Source: Petrosia ficiformis (Eukaryota; Porifera; Demospongiae; Haplosclerida; Petrosiidae). Taken from it: 64,000 bases of DNA. Numbering within the stretch: the first letter of the stretch is position 1; the number at the start of each line of letters is the position of its first letter. The translations under genes were made by a program, and so were the position numbers. Positions 37,801 through 47,024 of the stretch are shown here, piece by piece. A model generated the notes under the pieces. It was given only the letters and a program-made list of their open reading frames with translations. It ran no database searches and was not told the DNA's origin. The DNA lies in contig OX345637.1 of NCBI GenBank assembly GCA_947044365.1, positions 5,008,501 through 5,072,500 of the forward strand, read 5' to 3'.

Positions 37801-40800
37801 ATTACGTTAGTCACTAAAATTGCAAAATTTAAGACTTGTACACACAATTAAAAGCAGGTTTAAGGTGTATTATAATTATACACATAATAATAATTTAATT
37901 TCTTTCGAACATTAAACTAATTTATGTAAAAAATACTATTCTAATCTGTGGACCTGTAAAATAATTATTCACTAAGTGAATTTTAACATGAAACAATATT
38001 CAACTACATTTGTAATACCGTAATTATCAAATATTATGTAAACTGAAATCCTCACACTTGTACTGGGCTAACCCGTGAAAAAGGAAATGTACATGAATGC
38101 ACAAGTAGATAAAGCAAAAGCAAAGGAAACACTCGGCAATGCTTCCAAACAACATTGATTGTTTATTAATTACCGATTCCATATATTTTTATTATGCTGT
38201 ATAAATACAAGTACTTCATGTCATTTCCTTCATTCTAACAAAACAACAATTTTCAAAGAAACCTGTATCTACTGCAGAGAAACTTCTTTCAAACAACAAA
38301 GGAACACCATCAACAGAAGGTGATGACAGTAAACCCTTCCTTCCACCAAATGTTCTTTCATGAACAGGTGATGCGGACTCCTCTGGTATAGGCACAAGAG
38401 AAAATTTACTGCAAAGGAACAAAATAATATTATAATAAGCATACATCAGTGATGTACAGAAATGCCTTCAAAGGCTAAGATTAGATTGGGTTTTAATGTA
38501 TAATTTGTATTTTCATTTTACGGCAAATTAACAGTATAATACCAAATTATGAACTTCATGGTATATCTTTGGGTTTCAAAGTACTTGCATTTTACTTATT
38601 ATACAATGCAAACCTTTTCACGATGTCTGAGTCAGTAGTTTCAATACAGTCAGTTGGTGCACTAAAACTTGGAAGATGTCTCAAAGTACGTACATGTAGA
38701 AGAATAGGAGTACAGAACTTGCCTCCTTTAGCACCAGCCTGTTAGCAAAATAGGAAATATTAAAGTATATACCGTACACTATTATGACACGATAATGGTG
38801 TTTGCATTAGAAAATTTAGATTGCCATATCGCAATACTACATCCTTATAAGATATAAACCTACAGTTGTCTTATGAAATGTAGTAACCTAAGTGCAACTA
38901 TGACATTTTATACATGTACCTACCTACGTACGTACATATGTACGTAGCTTCAGCGTTGAACTATTATTTATACTTACCTTGAATGTAGGACCAGGATACA
39001 CTTTGATGGATGACTCAGTCTAATAGAAATTTAATAATACTAAAGTCTGTTCACATTCACGATGACTTCAAAATTATGAATTATGATAAGACGACTTTAT
39101 GTGTAATATAGTGTATAGTTTCATGTTATAAGGTTAATACATGATTATAAGTAATGAAGCAATGGTTGAAATTTGACATACACAAAAAAAGAACAAGAAG
39201 AATATATGATTAAAGGTTAAAAAATAGGTTGCTCATTCCAAACAAAAGTTATGAATGTTTTTTTGAAGTCATGGTAAATGTGAATGATCTTTTTAATAAT
39301 AATTATAGGCTGACAATATAATTTGTAACTTCTATACATGTAAAACAATAGTAATTAATACCTTATTTTCTATTCTGACTGGTGGACGAGAGTCTTGTAG
39401 GCAGTTTCTAATATTTTCCATTGCTTTACGATAATCTTCTCCAAGTGCCTGTATAAATATGAAAATGTGGAAATATGTACTAGATGCTGTCTAAATGTGA
39501 GCATAAATAATATTACGTATATAGTTTTTGAGGCATGCCTGAGAAAATCCAACTAATGAAGTCAAAATTAATGTCATGATGTTTCTATACTGAGTCATGA
39601 CATGAGAGAAAAAAAACAAAATAATGAGAAAAAGTATCCCTATGATTTCTTTGTGGCAGCTATCCCTCATTGCTGATGGTACTAATGTATCCATCTTTCT
39701 GTGTGCTCTGAATACTAGATCCTCGATGAAACTAAAGTCACAGTCTTTCAATCATTCCAGCCAAACATCATTGGCTGATGGTTTATCATGTCCGAAACTC
39801 CATAACTTATCATAGCTATTTCCTTTTCATAAGATTCTTGCATTATTTTTATAACGTCTCTTTGCTACGACAGCTATGTATTTGGTTGCAGGTTTTGCAA
39901 TCTGTTTTCTTCCTAGCAGTTCCTGTGTAGTCTGTAGCCCCATGGAATGATGCAACTTCCTTATCTATACATGCAACACATGTGTACACATATGTGACAC
40001 AAGAATATACGTAAATATAGTTCAAACCTGTGGGAAAGCAATCATAGGGACTAAAAAAGTAGGAATTGAAAGTCATGAGAATCAAATGATGAATAAAGAA
40101 GTTAAGAAAGTGGCGGGTACTTTCTCTGATGCAAGAATTCTAAATGCTCACTGTTTGCCACTACATCATTTGGGGTTAATGGGTGTGGTACATGTATGTA
40201 ACGAATGCCTGCCTGAACTAGGTTACCTAGTTATTATCGGTCATTACAAAGCAATCATAGGAATACCTTTTCTCCATATATCTTGTTATGAAATGATATT
40301 GATAATGATAGTAACACATTTCAGGCAGTTAAAATTCCATTCATTACAAGCCTGGTTTTGTCACATCCAATTATCTATTATTTACAAAGCAAATTTTAAT
40401 ATGGATTTACCTCAATGTATAGTTGTATTGTACATAGTGCTGTGGGAGTAACTGTTAACTCAAGCCTATCATCTGACGTACATATGGTGATGTATGTAGC
40501 TTTATGTTCTTCGACTCCTATAATCTCTTGTTCACCTTCAATGCCTACTCTTCTCTCTCCACTGCTACGTTGTTCCCCATGTTGCTTTTCTTTTTCCATA
40601 CTACGCTCTCGTTTATTTATTCCTCTTCCCTTTCCTTCTCGTTTACTGGCCGATTTTATTCCTTCCCTAAATGGTGACCCCTGTGATGAATTAGAAGTTC
40701 TATCACTTTTTGGGCTGCTTGATGTAGTAGATGTGAGACTCCCAGTCAAACTGGTCTTGGTGATGTCTCGATTTTTAACAAGATCCTGACCACCTTGGGA

Positions 40801-43800
40801 AAGACAAAATATAACGCTGGCTAGTGTTGAATTGTATTATTATACATATAGATATTGATAGGCTTTATTATACATACAGATATTGATAGGCTTTATTATA
40901 CATATAGATATTGATAGGCTTTATTCAAGTGAATTGAGATATGTATCTTTGTAATAGAGTCTCTGTTTATGCTGCAATTTTATGTTTGTAACTGCTGGTT
41001 AGGACTACCACACCCTTCATGCTAATAACCATATTATAATATTTGACCAGCTCTGGCTTATGACTTAAACTATAATGTTGAAATAAGCAGTTATGGGTTA
41101 CATTGGTGATCACCATTCTATTACATAAAATGGTTCACTGATATCTTACCTTTCCATTGATACCCTTCAGCAAGGCTTGGAGACCTCGTTGTGCTTTGCT
41201 AGCCACTGCTAAAGTAAATTTAATTACAGCCAAGAAAAATTATTTAATAGCATTTTTCTCAAAATGGAATATTAATGACTTCGACAGTTTACTTATTTGT
41301 TGTGGCTTTGTCTTTATCTCCACTAGGATGTCTGATATACCATTCAAGAGCTAATTTAACACTCTATTCAAGTAAAAAAAAAATTTTTTTTTAAATTCTA
41401 ATTCATCAGCCGGATTTTCTCAGAGCCAGTCATATAAGGAGAGAAAACAGTGTCTCTATATACGATTGCTTTGTGATGCATGACTGATCACTTTCTGATG
41501 TCTGAAATTCAACAACATAATTATTACAATTATTACTTGCTTATCCATTCTTCCTACTATGTATTTAATAGTTTTAAATTCACCAGTGTGTCCTATAGAC
41601 TCCTACTATGTACATTGATTAAAAAACCAGTTAACACATCACATAAGTAACATTACTATATACTGTATCTGATTGTCCATAGTAGTAACCTATTTACATG
41701 TACATGTACCTGCCAGTTTCACATTTATGCAATGTAGCTCTCTTAATGGTTTGTGGGTTCAGTTTTTTTTATATATTACAATAAATAATTATGTATTGCA
41801 AACTGTATCATACGTACATGTATGTAATGAAATATAATCACTCTCTTACTTGCAATACTTGTGGATGATAAAGATGTTTGAATGGTTGACAAGAAAGAAG
41901 CAGGTCCTTCACCAGGAAGTAAGTCATATACACGAAACACCTGTGTACAAAAATAGCATACTAAATGAACATACATGTAACACATTGACAAAAACATACA
42001 GTATATACAAATACATGTATTCTCATATACAAACACAATGATATTATGTATAATTATTACATTGGATACAGAATACAGACAAGCTCATAAAATGGCGTTA
42101 TCATGAATAGGCCAACAATGTTTAAACAGCAACAATACCTTTCAATTTATAATTAATGTACAATGTAATAACACAAGCATAAGGAGATAATTGAGTTCAT
42201 ATATATCATTATGGTATCCCCTACAGTTTGAATTGAGATGTTCATACCTTAACATTAAGTGTGTATGGTCTGTATCCATCAGAAATAGCATCTTCTAGTG
42301 GTTCAATTAGTGGCTCCCACATTGCCACTTTCTTATTATAGATAAATGACTCTACTGTCAACTTTAAATCAGCAGAAAGCTAAGATTAGAATAATTTAAA
42401 ACAGTTACGTATAATCCATATGAGCATGCTGTAATTACAACAATGCATGTTACCGAACATACATGTAGGTGGTGTTATTTGGATGAACCAAGTCTGTTCA
42501 TATTCACAGTGACCACAAATGATGACTTTTGGTAATACGTATAATGTATAGTTCAATGCCAAGGTTAATACATGATTATACTGTAACTCAATAATGAAAC
42601 AATGATTGAAATTTAACATACATAAAAAAAGAATGGGAATGATAATTATATTAGAATGGAGAGATAAAAGATTGTCAGTCCTTCCAAAAAGTTAGTAACA
42701 TTTTCTGAGGTCAAAGCAAATGTTTTAAAATGCTTTTATTATACATGTAGTTCAATTCCAACTAGTATATTTTCCCAACAGCAGAAATGGTGACATACCT
42801 CATTTGTCCATTCCTTTAGTGTACAGTGAACAGAAGAGTGAAGACACATAACAGATGAACTATCACCACCACACATGACATCAAAATTAAAGGTAACATC
42901 GTCCATATCAATGAAAGCCTATTAAAATACAATAGCAGATTATAGTGTACGTAGGTGTCACCACTGCACATGATATCAAAATTAAAGGTAACACCGTCCA
43001 TATCAATGCAAGCCTATTAAAATACAGTAGCAGATTAAAGTGTAGGTGTCACCACTGCACATAACATCAAAATTAAAGGTAACATTGTATATATCAATGC
43101 AAGCCTATAAAAATACAATAGCAGATTATAGTGTACGTAGGTGTCACCACCTCAAAATTAAAGGAAAAACTGTCTATATCAATCAATGCAAGCATATTAA
43201 AATACAATAATGTAGGTATTATGATCAGCTGATTTTCTATGTATATTTATAGTAAGCTAGACTTCAACAAAACATGGTAAATTACAATGGTTACCATGGA
43301 GATATCATTCATATCACTGTATTTGCATAAAAACTTCATTGCTTTACACATACTTGAAAAACAACTCATACCTCCTGTACACAAGAGAGGTCTGTTCCAT
43401 TATCTTCATCTTCATCAAATACGTCATCTTCAGTATCTTCAGTATCTTCAGTAACAGGACGATCTATAGAACATTAATTATGATATACATGTACGTACAT
43501 GTATGTTTATTGTTTATTAATATAAACCTTTTTTTTTGAACAATAAAATAATCGTTGCAGAGAATGAGAAAACTGGCCAATAATTTGATCAAATGCTTAC
43601 ATTTGAGTGCATGCTGTTCTGCCATTTTGTATAAAAACACAACTAAATTACGTAGGTATTTAAGAAGAGAAAGAGTTACTCTTCCTTAATATCTGGCTTA
43701 CTGTACAACATGACTAGTGAGTGTTTAAAGACAACCAATTGAAATTAAATTATTATTTTCTTAATTGTATAAAAACACAACTAAATCAAAAAGAGAAATA

Positions 43801-46800
43801 GTTACTCTTCCTTAATATCTGGCTTCCTGTACAACATGACTGACTACGTATATAGTGAGTGTTCAAAGGGAACCAACTAGTTATTATTTTCTTAATCATC
43901 CATTTTCTCATGCAAAGTTTACAGTTATAATACAATTATTTTGATTACAATATTAAAATACGTAAACAGTGAGCTCAAAATTTATAATACGTAAGTAAAC
44001 AAATACAAGTACCTGGTAATATAGTAGATCTATCAAAATCTTTAATACTCCAAATATCATCAGATATCATTCTTGTACTAGGCTCCAGTTCAGGAGTAAT
44101 CTATATTAGTATGTACATGTATATTACTGTTATATGAGGCATCATATAATATTGCATTGATAACAATATTAATAAAACAATTATATAACTGCAGGAGAAA
44201 TGTATATTACACATAATGTACATACATGTACATATTACTCCTGTATGAGGTATCATATAATATTGCATTGATAACAATATACAATTATATAACTGCAGGA
44301 GAAATGTATATTACACATAATGTACATACATGTACATATTACTCCTGTATGAGGTATCACTAGGGATTGATTGTACTAATGTTGTGTAAATGGCAGTGCT
44401 AGTAATAACGTCCAGTAATTGGCCATTTTCCTGACATTTTGGCTCTTTGTCCAGACAAAATTGCATTTAACTGAATAAATTGTCTGATTAGATATAAGAA
44501 TAATACAACAAAATAAGTATAGTAACCTCACAACAAAGTTAATTATTAGTCAAGAGCCGTCATGGCCTAGTAGATTACTTCTACATGTATATCTCATAAG
44601 CCATATAAAATGGATACAGTGCTGGTTTTCTGGGCAAAATTCACACAATGTGTTGGTGAAATATTGTTTTGTCCAGATGTTTCTGCTGGACACTTTCAAA
44701 AACTATTTCAACACTGGTAAATGGTACAAAATACATAATTCATTATGTTACAGGGATAAGTACTAGTATGAAGTATATATAACTAGGACAAATTGAGGTC
44801 TAACAAAACTAGTGATCATTAATTCTAGCATTACAAATGCATGTTCATGTAAAATTACAGAATGCATCCTTTTCTATACAATCAGTTATCACACACACTG
44901 TTTACTCTCATGTACTAAAATGTACATAGCTACACTACAAACTAGAGTGTAACTAAAACAGATCAACGACAATATTTCCTTGTCTAACAATTAAGACTTA
45001 CTAGTTTGTCAATACTATGATAGAAATGTGTGATAATCTGAAACAGTTCATTAGTCATGTGACATTCAAATGATTGCATATGAACAATTAGCTTCTCGAT
45101 CGTGTTTGATGCAGTATAAGATCCAGTTAGACAACACGTTGGGACAACCTGATGGAAATAAAATTAATGGTTAATAATGGAAGACCTAACAATGTATAGA
45201 TAGGTCATTCAATTAAGTAATTAATAAGCCAATTACTTAATAAGTAATAAGTAAGTAAGTAATGGATAAAGCACCCCTTCAAGTGCATTATGAAAACTAC
45301 AGTATGAGAGGTTTAGTTCAGACAAGCATAAATCATGAATGACACATTAAGTAATGGGTAAGGCACCCCTTTAAGTGGAAACTACAGCATGAGAGGTTTA
45401 GTTGAGACAAGCATACATCATACGAATGAAACAAGTGCTGTATGCTTGTCAAGACTACATCTCAAGTGTTTAGTACATAAGGGTAAGCAGGTGCTTTAAC
45501 TGATTTATGATAGTGATATGTGTGGGTGAATCAAACTTAACGGAGTGCTGTATGAGTTTTTATACAGTACATGTTTACAATGTGTGACAGCCATTGATGT
45601 GAAAATTAATTTACGTACCAACCTGATTTAAAGGAATGATATTCTCTCCATACAAACATAAGCTGGCACGAAACTGACATGAAGATAAAACAAGATTCCA
45701 TTGATTAGAAGTGTATGTATATTCCAGTAGAGGTATGTCACTGCGATTGTGATTAGAGCGTAACTGAATAAGAGAGGGAAATATTGAAAGCAAGTTAGAA
45801 GTTCATGATTATGAAGAGAGAAAAACAAGTAAAGTAATACCTCTAATTAGCTACTATGTACTACACATAATGAGTACAGTCTAGCTTCTAATTAGCTATT
45901 AGATTCAGTCGACATACATGTATGTACTACACATAATGAGTACAGTCTAGCCTCTAATTATAGCTATTAGATTCAGTCGACATATGTACTACACATGATG
46001 AGTACAGTCTAGCTTCTAATTAGCTATTAGATTCAGTTGACATATGTACTACACATGATGAGTACAGTCTAGCCTCTACTTAGCTATTACATTCAGTCGA
46101 CATATGTACTACACATGATGAGTACAGTCTAGCCTCTAATTATAGCTATTAGATTCAGTCGACATATGTACTACACATGATGAGTACAGTCTAGCCTCTA
46201 CTTAGCTATTACATTCAGTTGACATATGTACTACACATGATGAGTACAGTCTAGCTTCTAATTAGCTATTAGATTCAGTTGACATATGTACTACACATGA
46301 GTACAGTCTAGCCTCTAATTAGCTATTAGATTCAGTAAACATATGTACTACACATGAGTACAGTCTAGCCTCTAATTAGCTATTAGATTCAGTCAACATA
46401 TGTACTACACATAATTAATCAAAATGGAAGGTAAATAAGTAAATACACTTCTTGGAGACCAAGGTGTGTAAATAATTTTGTGACCTGATATAACACAATC
46501 TGATTGGTTAATTCAAACATAGCATGATATAATTTTGAGTTTGATGATAAGGAGCTGAAATGTAACTACAATAATTAATATAATTATGATAAGAGACCAT
46601 GTACGTACATATGTATACAATAATAATTATAATTGGGGAATATTATAAATTTAATGTAATTCAAATGATACCTTTATGAAAGCACCAGGAGTTGTGACTT
46701 CATGATCACTAGGATCTTCTAAAAATGCTACAATGCATTCACTAACTCCCAACTTCCAGGTTAGACTTGCATTAGAACTGTTTTCAGGTCCACCATCTGT

Positions 46801-46850
46801 TTGAGTTTCTGAGTCCGCAAGCTCACATGAAATAAAAGATAATTGATGAA
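16736..46850 (-). CDS. VPS13: VPS13-family bridge-type lipid transfer protein, C-terminal ~1,950 residues, at least 47 exons
   Basis: VPS13 proteins are rod-like channels that move phospholipids between organelle membranes at contact sites. Forty-seven consecutive exons with matching phases were traced (blocks listed separately), plus a probable last exon ending at the TAA 16736..16738. Order: WEPLIEP motif of the mid region; disordered acidic and basic inserts; the adaptor-binding (VAB/SHR-BD) repeats, each with its conserved Asn; the ATG2-like C-terminal helices (LALGLDVIGNP, GVKSFLGHVVGG, EYQR, FFKGLGRG, KPTLGVVDLA, EGIR); and a PH-like tail (RRPRLVHVDK...YNNHEAEGH...). No N-terminal chorein domain is present: the first visible exon begins in phase 1, so upstream exons must exist. 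I see none between 46.85 and 48.4 kb. Several exon boundaries are tandemly duplicated in neighbouring introns. I did not assign the paralogue (A/C versus D). Confidence 0.93.
17586..17610 (+). repeat. Solo hAT-like terminus
   Basis: CAGTGGCATAGCTAGGG matches the common hAT end CAGTGGCGTAGCTAGGG. No opposite end was recognised nearby. Confidence 0.4.
17800..17985. repeat. Two-copy tandem duplication beside a VPS13 acceptor
   Basis: Two ~80-bp copies with TACATGTACATTTTGCACATG...ACACACAGATACA(G/T)GTATTATAAGCA. They start within about 10-30 bp of the exon 45 acceptor at 17798. Confidence 0.75.
18041..18112 (+). mobile_element. tRNA-like sequence (degenerate SINE head)
   Basis: TAGCTCGGTGGTGAAAGC (A box) and TTTCGATTCCC (B box) lie between segments that pair as an acceptor stem (GTTGTCA with TGACTAC). 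The T-stem and variable region are shortened, so it is not a functional tRNA. Confidence 0.45.
18427..21304 (-). CDS. VPS13: VPS13-like exons 40-44 (ATG2-like C-terminal amphipathic helices)
   Basis: Exons: 21121..21304, 20359..20441, 20145..20222, 19888..20057, 18427..18490. These encode HLALGLDVIGNPAKLL, GSGIALGVKSFLGHVVGG, TGSLSSVLLLATDIEYQR, KPVTGAANEGFEGFFKGLGR, LVKPTLGVVDLAMYTMEGIR and IIRRPRLVHVDK. This is the most conserved stretch of VPS13 and is related to the C-terminus of ATG2. It binds membranes and lipid droplets and, in VPS13, scramblases. The acceptor of the last exon must be at ...TATATAG|TGCTGTGG to hold phase. That border is repeated twice more just upstream. Confidence 0.93.
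18460..18670. repeat. Tandem duplication of the exon 44 acceptor border (3 copies)
   Basis: The exon start (read in transcript sense TATAG|TGCTGTGGATGATGAT) plus flanking intron occurs at about 18470, 18566 and 18650, spaced about 95 bp. It generates a false open frame of three AVDDDI repeats. Confidence 0.9.
18690..19095 (+). repeat. Dispersed element E, copy 1 (diverged)
   Basis: Shares GTAGCAGCCACTACTTCAGT, TTTTAGCAAAAGCCTATTGT and the terminal TTTGCCTACGCAGGCGAGAG block with the copies at 33.3, 61.0 and 63.4 kb. Confidence 0.6.
21362..24125 (-). CDS. VPS13: VPS13-like exons 34-39 (linker to the ATG2-like C-terminal region)
   Basis: Exons: 24056..24125, 23042..23144, 22444..22506, 22025..22081, 21507..21619, 21362..21443. 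Encoded segments are APFLHLLFTVNTHDKYAIRE, KVFLRVKPCQVNIELGLIAA, DMQQVEKTLYELLDIDN, INFTTAGEYDMSS and TDMVQMKRILWGHYKNE. The last precedes the LALGLDVIGNP motif exactly as the HY(I/R)-X-Q segment does in other VPS13 proteins. Small exons, and a full-length family A MITE (23.5-24.0 kb) in the intron between 23144 and 24056. Confidence 0.87.
23545..23985. repeat. MITE-like element, family A, copy 2
   Basis: Left end ATGGCCCGTAGAGCCATCCC with ATGATTGCTTTCCCACGGG. Right end AAAGCAGTCATAGGGATACT. Internal GGGCTCAGTCAATTAATGGG and GCTCAAGCTCTACAGACCAG. Intronic in the VPS13-like gene. Confidence 0.85.
24539..30933 (-). CDS. VPS13: VPS13-like exons 23-33 (adaptor-binding VAB/SHR-BD domain)
   Basis: Exons: 30829..30933, 29714..29917, 29244..29330, 28621..28689, 28196..28315, 27996..28138, 27243..27390, 26364..26516, 25818..25930, 25461..25596, 24539..24758. 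Motifs are VHIYSPFWIVNKSKLDLEF, IVYVLPKYSIINQTK, TALLQIENLCRKLCIKFMQ, NQSILYTWDCPVGKREISW, LEGIGVSVINHIPNEVAY, SPVLWMKLRPK and KLGRVQIDNQLQ. These are the conserved strands of the VPS13 domain that recruits organelle adaptors (Pro-X-Pro partners in yeast). The exon 28 donor GTCAGT was chosen because phase 2 is required by exon 29. Partial duplicates of the borders of exons 29, 31 and 33 lie in adjoining introns. Confidence 0.92.
24860..24930 (-). mobile_element. tRNA-like sequence (SINE head)
   Basis: Minus strand: A box TTAGTTGGTAGAGC and B box GGGTTTGACTCC at tRNA-like spacing. The stems are incomplete. It lies 100 bp upstream of the exon 33 acceptor, next to the border-repeat array. Confidence 0.5.
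24925..25150. repeat. Tandem array of the exon 33 acceptor border (about 6-7 copies, ~35 bp)
   Basis: The unit GTCCAAGTCATACTATAAGG plus AAATGAATATGTA equals the start of exon 33 (codons YDLDQ) with its acceptor. Each copy keeps a usable-looking ...CCTTATAG|TATGACTT acceptor in transcript sense. Confidence 0.92.
25735..25862. repeat. Two-copy duplication of the exon 31 donor border (~78 bp)
   Basis: ACCTTGTAATAGTACAGTAG through GGTATGTGATTAAT occurs twice. The 25818 copy is the used exon end. The other, at about 25738, is an intronic decoy with the same donor. Confidence 0.92.
26020..26212. repeat. MITE-like element, family B
   Basis: Starts TCATTCATGTTCACCATGAC. Ends with ATCATTGTGAATGTGAACAG. 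The interior shares TTGTGTATGTCAAATATCAA with other copies. Confidence 0.75.
26541..26842. repeat. MITE-like element, family H
   Basis: Ends are AGTGTTGCTTTAGTTAACTA and its approximate complement AGCTAAAACAACACT. The interior repeats ATTATAACTAAAACCCTTT-like blocks. Partial copies occur near 700-772 and 3665-3710. Confidence 0.65.
27331..27495. repeat. Two-copy duplication of the exon 29 acceptor border (~91 bp)
   Basis: ATGGACTGATTAGGTTCCAG through CACTGGTCAGTCTATAGAAA is present at 27341 and 27432. The second copy is intronic and carries the same acceptor. Confidence 0.93.
27710..27935. repeat. MITE-like element, family C, copy 2
   Basis: Ends TTTTTGATAAGCTCATATGT and AAAACTTATCAAAAACT form an inverted pair. 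Interior TTTGGGCCAGTGGCGCAGTT and GAGCCAGTTTGGCCCATGC. It ends about 60 bp from VPS13-like exon 28. Confidence 0.8.
29918..30225. repeat. Tandem array, five ~58-bp units, abutting the exon 24 acceptor
   Basis: The unit TATGTAGTATTGGAAAGTAA plus ACACATAAACAACAGCTAAA and CACATTATGTACATGTAT starts at the first intron base beside exon 24 (29917). Confidence 0.93.
30599..30812. repeat. MITE-like element, family D, copy 2
   Basis: Inverted ends ATTATTAAGTTTACATAC and GTATGTAAACTTAATAA. The interior TAGTACTATAGTACTACTTA is shared with the copy at 4285-4525. Confidence 0.85.
31290..35939 (-). CDS. VPS13: VPS13-like exons 16-22 (start of the adaptor-binding region)
   Basis: Exons: 35862..35939, 35297..35374, 34508..34662, 33945..34098, 32751..32873, 32007..32111, 31290..31406. 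Visible motifs are VSLPGVFAVPIKHEK, CEVSFRKGVRKVVIRSGLQ, IKNTLPFQVSVYSYDEKNKK, TLEPALILYNHLPFSIDF, FPPRGDTKLMF and FKYQGLIWSGGCELKLGE. The IKNTLP and LYNHLP segments match the repeat core with an invariant Asn in the VPS13 adaptor-binding (VAB) domain. The exon 16 donor is GTCAGT (C at +3), unlike the GTA/GTG used elsewhere. Confidence 0.88.
31600..31965. repeat. ATGT/ATAC-rich microsatellite block with internal duplication
   Basis: Repeated GTATGTA/GTATATG runs. A ~120-bp segment containing AACTTTGTTATGTAAGTATG is duplicated (31717 and 31838). It produces three overlapping false open frames. Confidence 0.85.
32364..32687. repeat. hAT-type MITE-like element
   Basis: Left end TAGGGATGTGCATAACAAC and right end ATATTGCACATCACTA are inverted. 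The subterminal region has ATCATGATA palindromes. A partial relative is at 34340-34430. Confidence 0.6.
33305..33805 (-). repeat. Dispersed element E, copy 2
   Basis: Reverse orientation. Contains GCTTTGCTAGCAATAGTCATG, TCTCAAGTCTGGAAACAGT and the terminal CTTCCGCCTACGCTTCGCGG. Same layout as the copies at 61.0 and 63.4 kb. Confidence 0.75.
34155..34250. repeat. Short dispersed repeat (also near 43.56 and 57.53-57.72 kb)
   Basis: ACAAAATTGGCAGAATGACC and GGTAAGCATTTGATCAAAAT recur at 43555-43650 and twice in opposite directions at 57490-57700. Confidence 0.6.
34798..35025. repeat. MITE-like element, family C, copy 3
   Basis: Ends GTTTTTGATAGGTTTTGAAG and TGAACTTATCAAAAAC. The interior GCGCCACTGGGCCAAAG is shared with the 27.7 kb copy. 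Confidence 0.8.
36130..36668. repeat. MITE-like element, family A, copy 3
   Basis: Left end ATGGCCCGTAGGGCCATCCC. Interior TCGGTCAATTAATGGGCGTG and GAGCTACAGACCAGCC. The right end, ACAAAGCAAATATAGGGATG, is decayed. Confidence 0.75.
36780..37180. repeat. Tandem array, five ~82-bp units, running to the exon 15 donor
   Basis: The unit includes AGAGGATCAGTTATTAAGTA, ATGTATAATGTATTTGAGTG and GTAATAATTTAATG. The real donor (ATGTAC|CTGAATTG on this strand) aligns with ATGTATTTGAGTG of the unit, so the array seems to derive from the exon 15 border. Confidence 0.88.
37183..38738 (-). CDS. VPS13: VPS13-like exons 13-15 (linker with acidic disordered insert)
   Basis: Exons: 38614..38738, 38263..38408, 37183..37562. 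Exon 13 gives CTPILLHVRTLRHLPSFSAP. Exon 14 gives PIPEESASPVHERTFGGRKG. Exon 15 is acidic then basic (VEHDDDSDTEQDEYL ... GKKRKLLRSKRKS ... SDDDEHTEKK) and probably unstructured, with many Ser/Thr-acidic phosphorylation-like contexts. The exon 14 donor is placed at ACAG|GTTTC because phase and the next exon require it. The 82-bp repeat array at 36.78-37.17 kb runs up to the exon 15 donor. Confidence 0.8.
38978..42379 (-). CDS. VPS13: VPS13-like exons 7-12 (WEPLIEP region and basic disordered insert)
   Basis: Exons: 42248..42379, 41850..41940, 41150..41208, 40411..40785, 39362..39448, 38978..39019. The first carries TVESFIYNKKVAMWEPLIEP, the hallmark YNxxxxxWEPLxEP of VPS13 proteins. The 375-nt exon encodes a long Ser/Lys/Arg/Glu-rich disordered insert (KSASKREGKGRGINKRERS), then returns to a folded segment with TICTSDDRLELTVTPTAL. 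The exon 10 acceptor is taken at ...GGTGGTCAG to keep phase. An upstream AG would hit a stop. Confidence 0.85.
39045..39292. repeat. MITE-like element, family B
   Basis: Starts TCTGTTCACATTCACGATGA. Ends AAGTCATGGTAAATGTGAATG. Interior TTGAAATTTGACATACACAA. Confidence 0.8.
39626..40290. repeat. MITE-like family A, reversed copy 4 plus a second fragment
   Basis: Begins GAGAAAAAGTATCCCTATGA. A terminal GTGGGAAAGCAATCATAGGG lies at 40033-40053, and a further fragment ACAAAGCAATCATAGGAATA at 40235-40260. Intronic, between exons 10 and 11 of the VPS13-like gene. Confidence 0.7.
42490..42724. repeat. MITE-like element, family B
   Basis: Starts TCTGTTCATATTCACAGTGA. Interior ATGATTGAAATTTAACATAC. 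Ends TTTCTGAGGTCAAAGCAAAT. Confidence 0.7.
42799..46850 (-). CDS. VPS13: VPS13-like exons 1-6 as seen here (mid-region)
   Basis: Exons: 46672..46850, 45623..45763, 45002..45148, 44013..44100, 43372..43463, 42799..42918. The encoded segments include HQLSFISCELA, LLEYTYTSNQWNLVLSSCQF, EKLIVHMQSFECHMTNELFQ, an acidic run (TEDTEDTEDDVFDEDEDNG) and AFIDMDDVTFNFDVMCGGD. The alternating beta-strand character fits the elongated lipid channel. The first exon starts with the last two bases of a split codon, so the gene continues upstream. The intron next to exon 6 carries three further copies of its 5' border. Confidence 0.85.
42870..43205. repeat. Tandem duplication of the exon 6 acceptor border (4 copies, ~100 bp)
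   Basis: CATCAAAATTAAAGGTAACA through TCAATGCAAGCCTATTAAAA occurs at about 42878, 42970, 43064 and (shortened) 43150. The first copy is the used exon. The others carry about 50 bp of exon sequence plus the acceptor. Confidence 0.93.
44101..44362. repeat. Tandem duplication (2-3 copies) abutting the exon 4 acceptor
   Basis: TATTACTCCTGTATGAGGTA through ATATTGCATTGATAACAATA and ACTGCAGGAGAAATGTATAT repeat with ~110-120 bp spacing, starting right at the intron side of exon 4. Confidence 0.85.
45840..46415. repeat. Tandem array, about nine ~60-bp units
   Basis: The unit CTAATTAGCTATTAGATTCA, GT(C/T)GACATATGTACTACACA, TGATGAGTACAGTCTAGC. It is in the intron between VPS13-like exons 1 and 2. Confidence 0.93.
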
Positions 46851-47024
46851 CTATAACAGGAAGAAAAAAACAAAACTAATTAAAGGTCAGGTGCAAGGTT
46901 GACTGTATAAGATTTATGCAAAGCACTATTATGAAATGCAGGCAGAAAATGAAGCGAATTAGAAAAAACAAAACCTAGCCTTGGGATTAGTACAATCCTA
47001 CACTCTTCTGTCATCGAGAAGTCC

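Noticed and set aside
40415..40789. 124-codon plus-strand frame
   Set aside because: Antisense shadow of VPS13-like exon 10.
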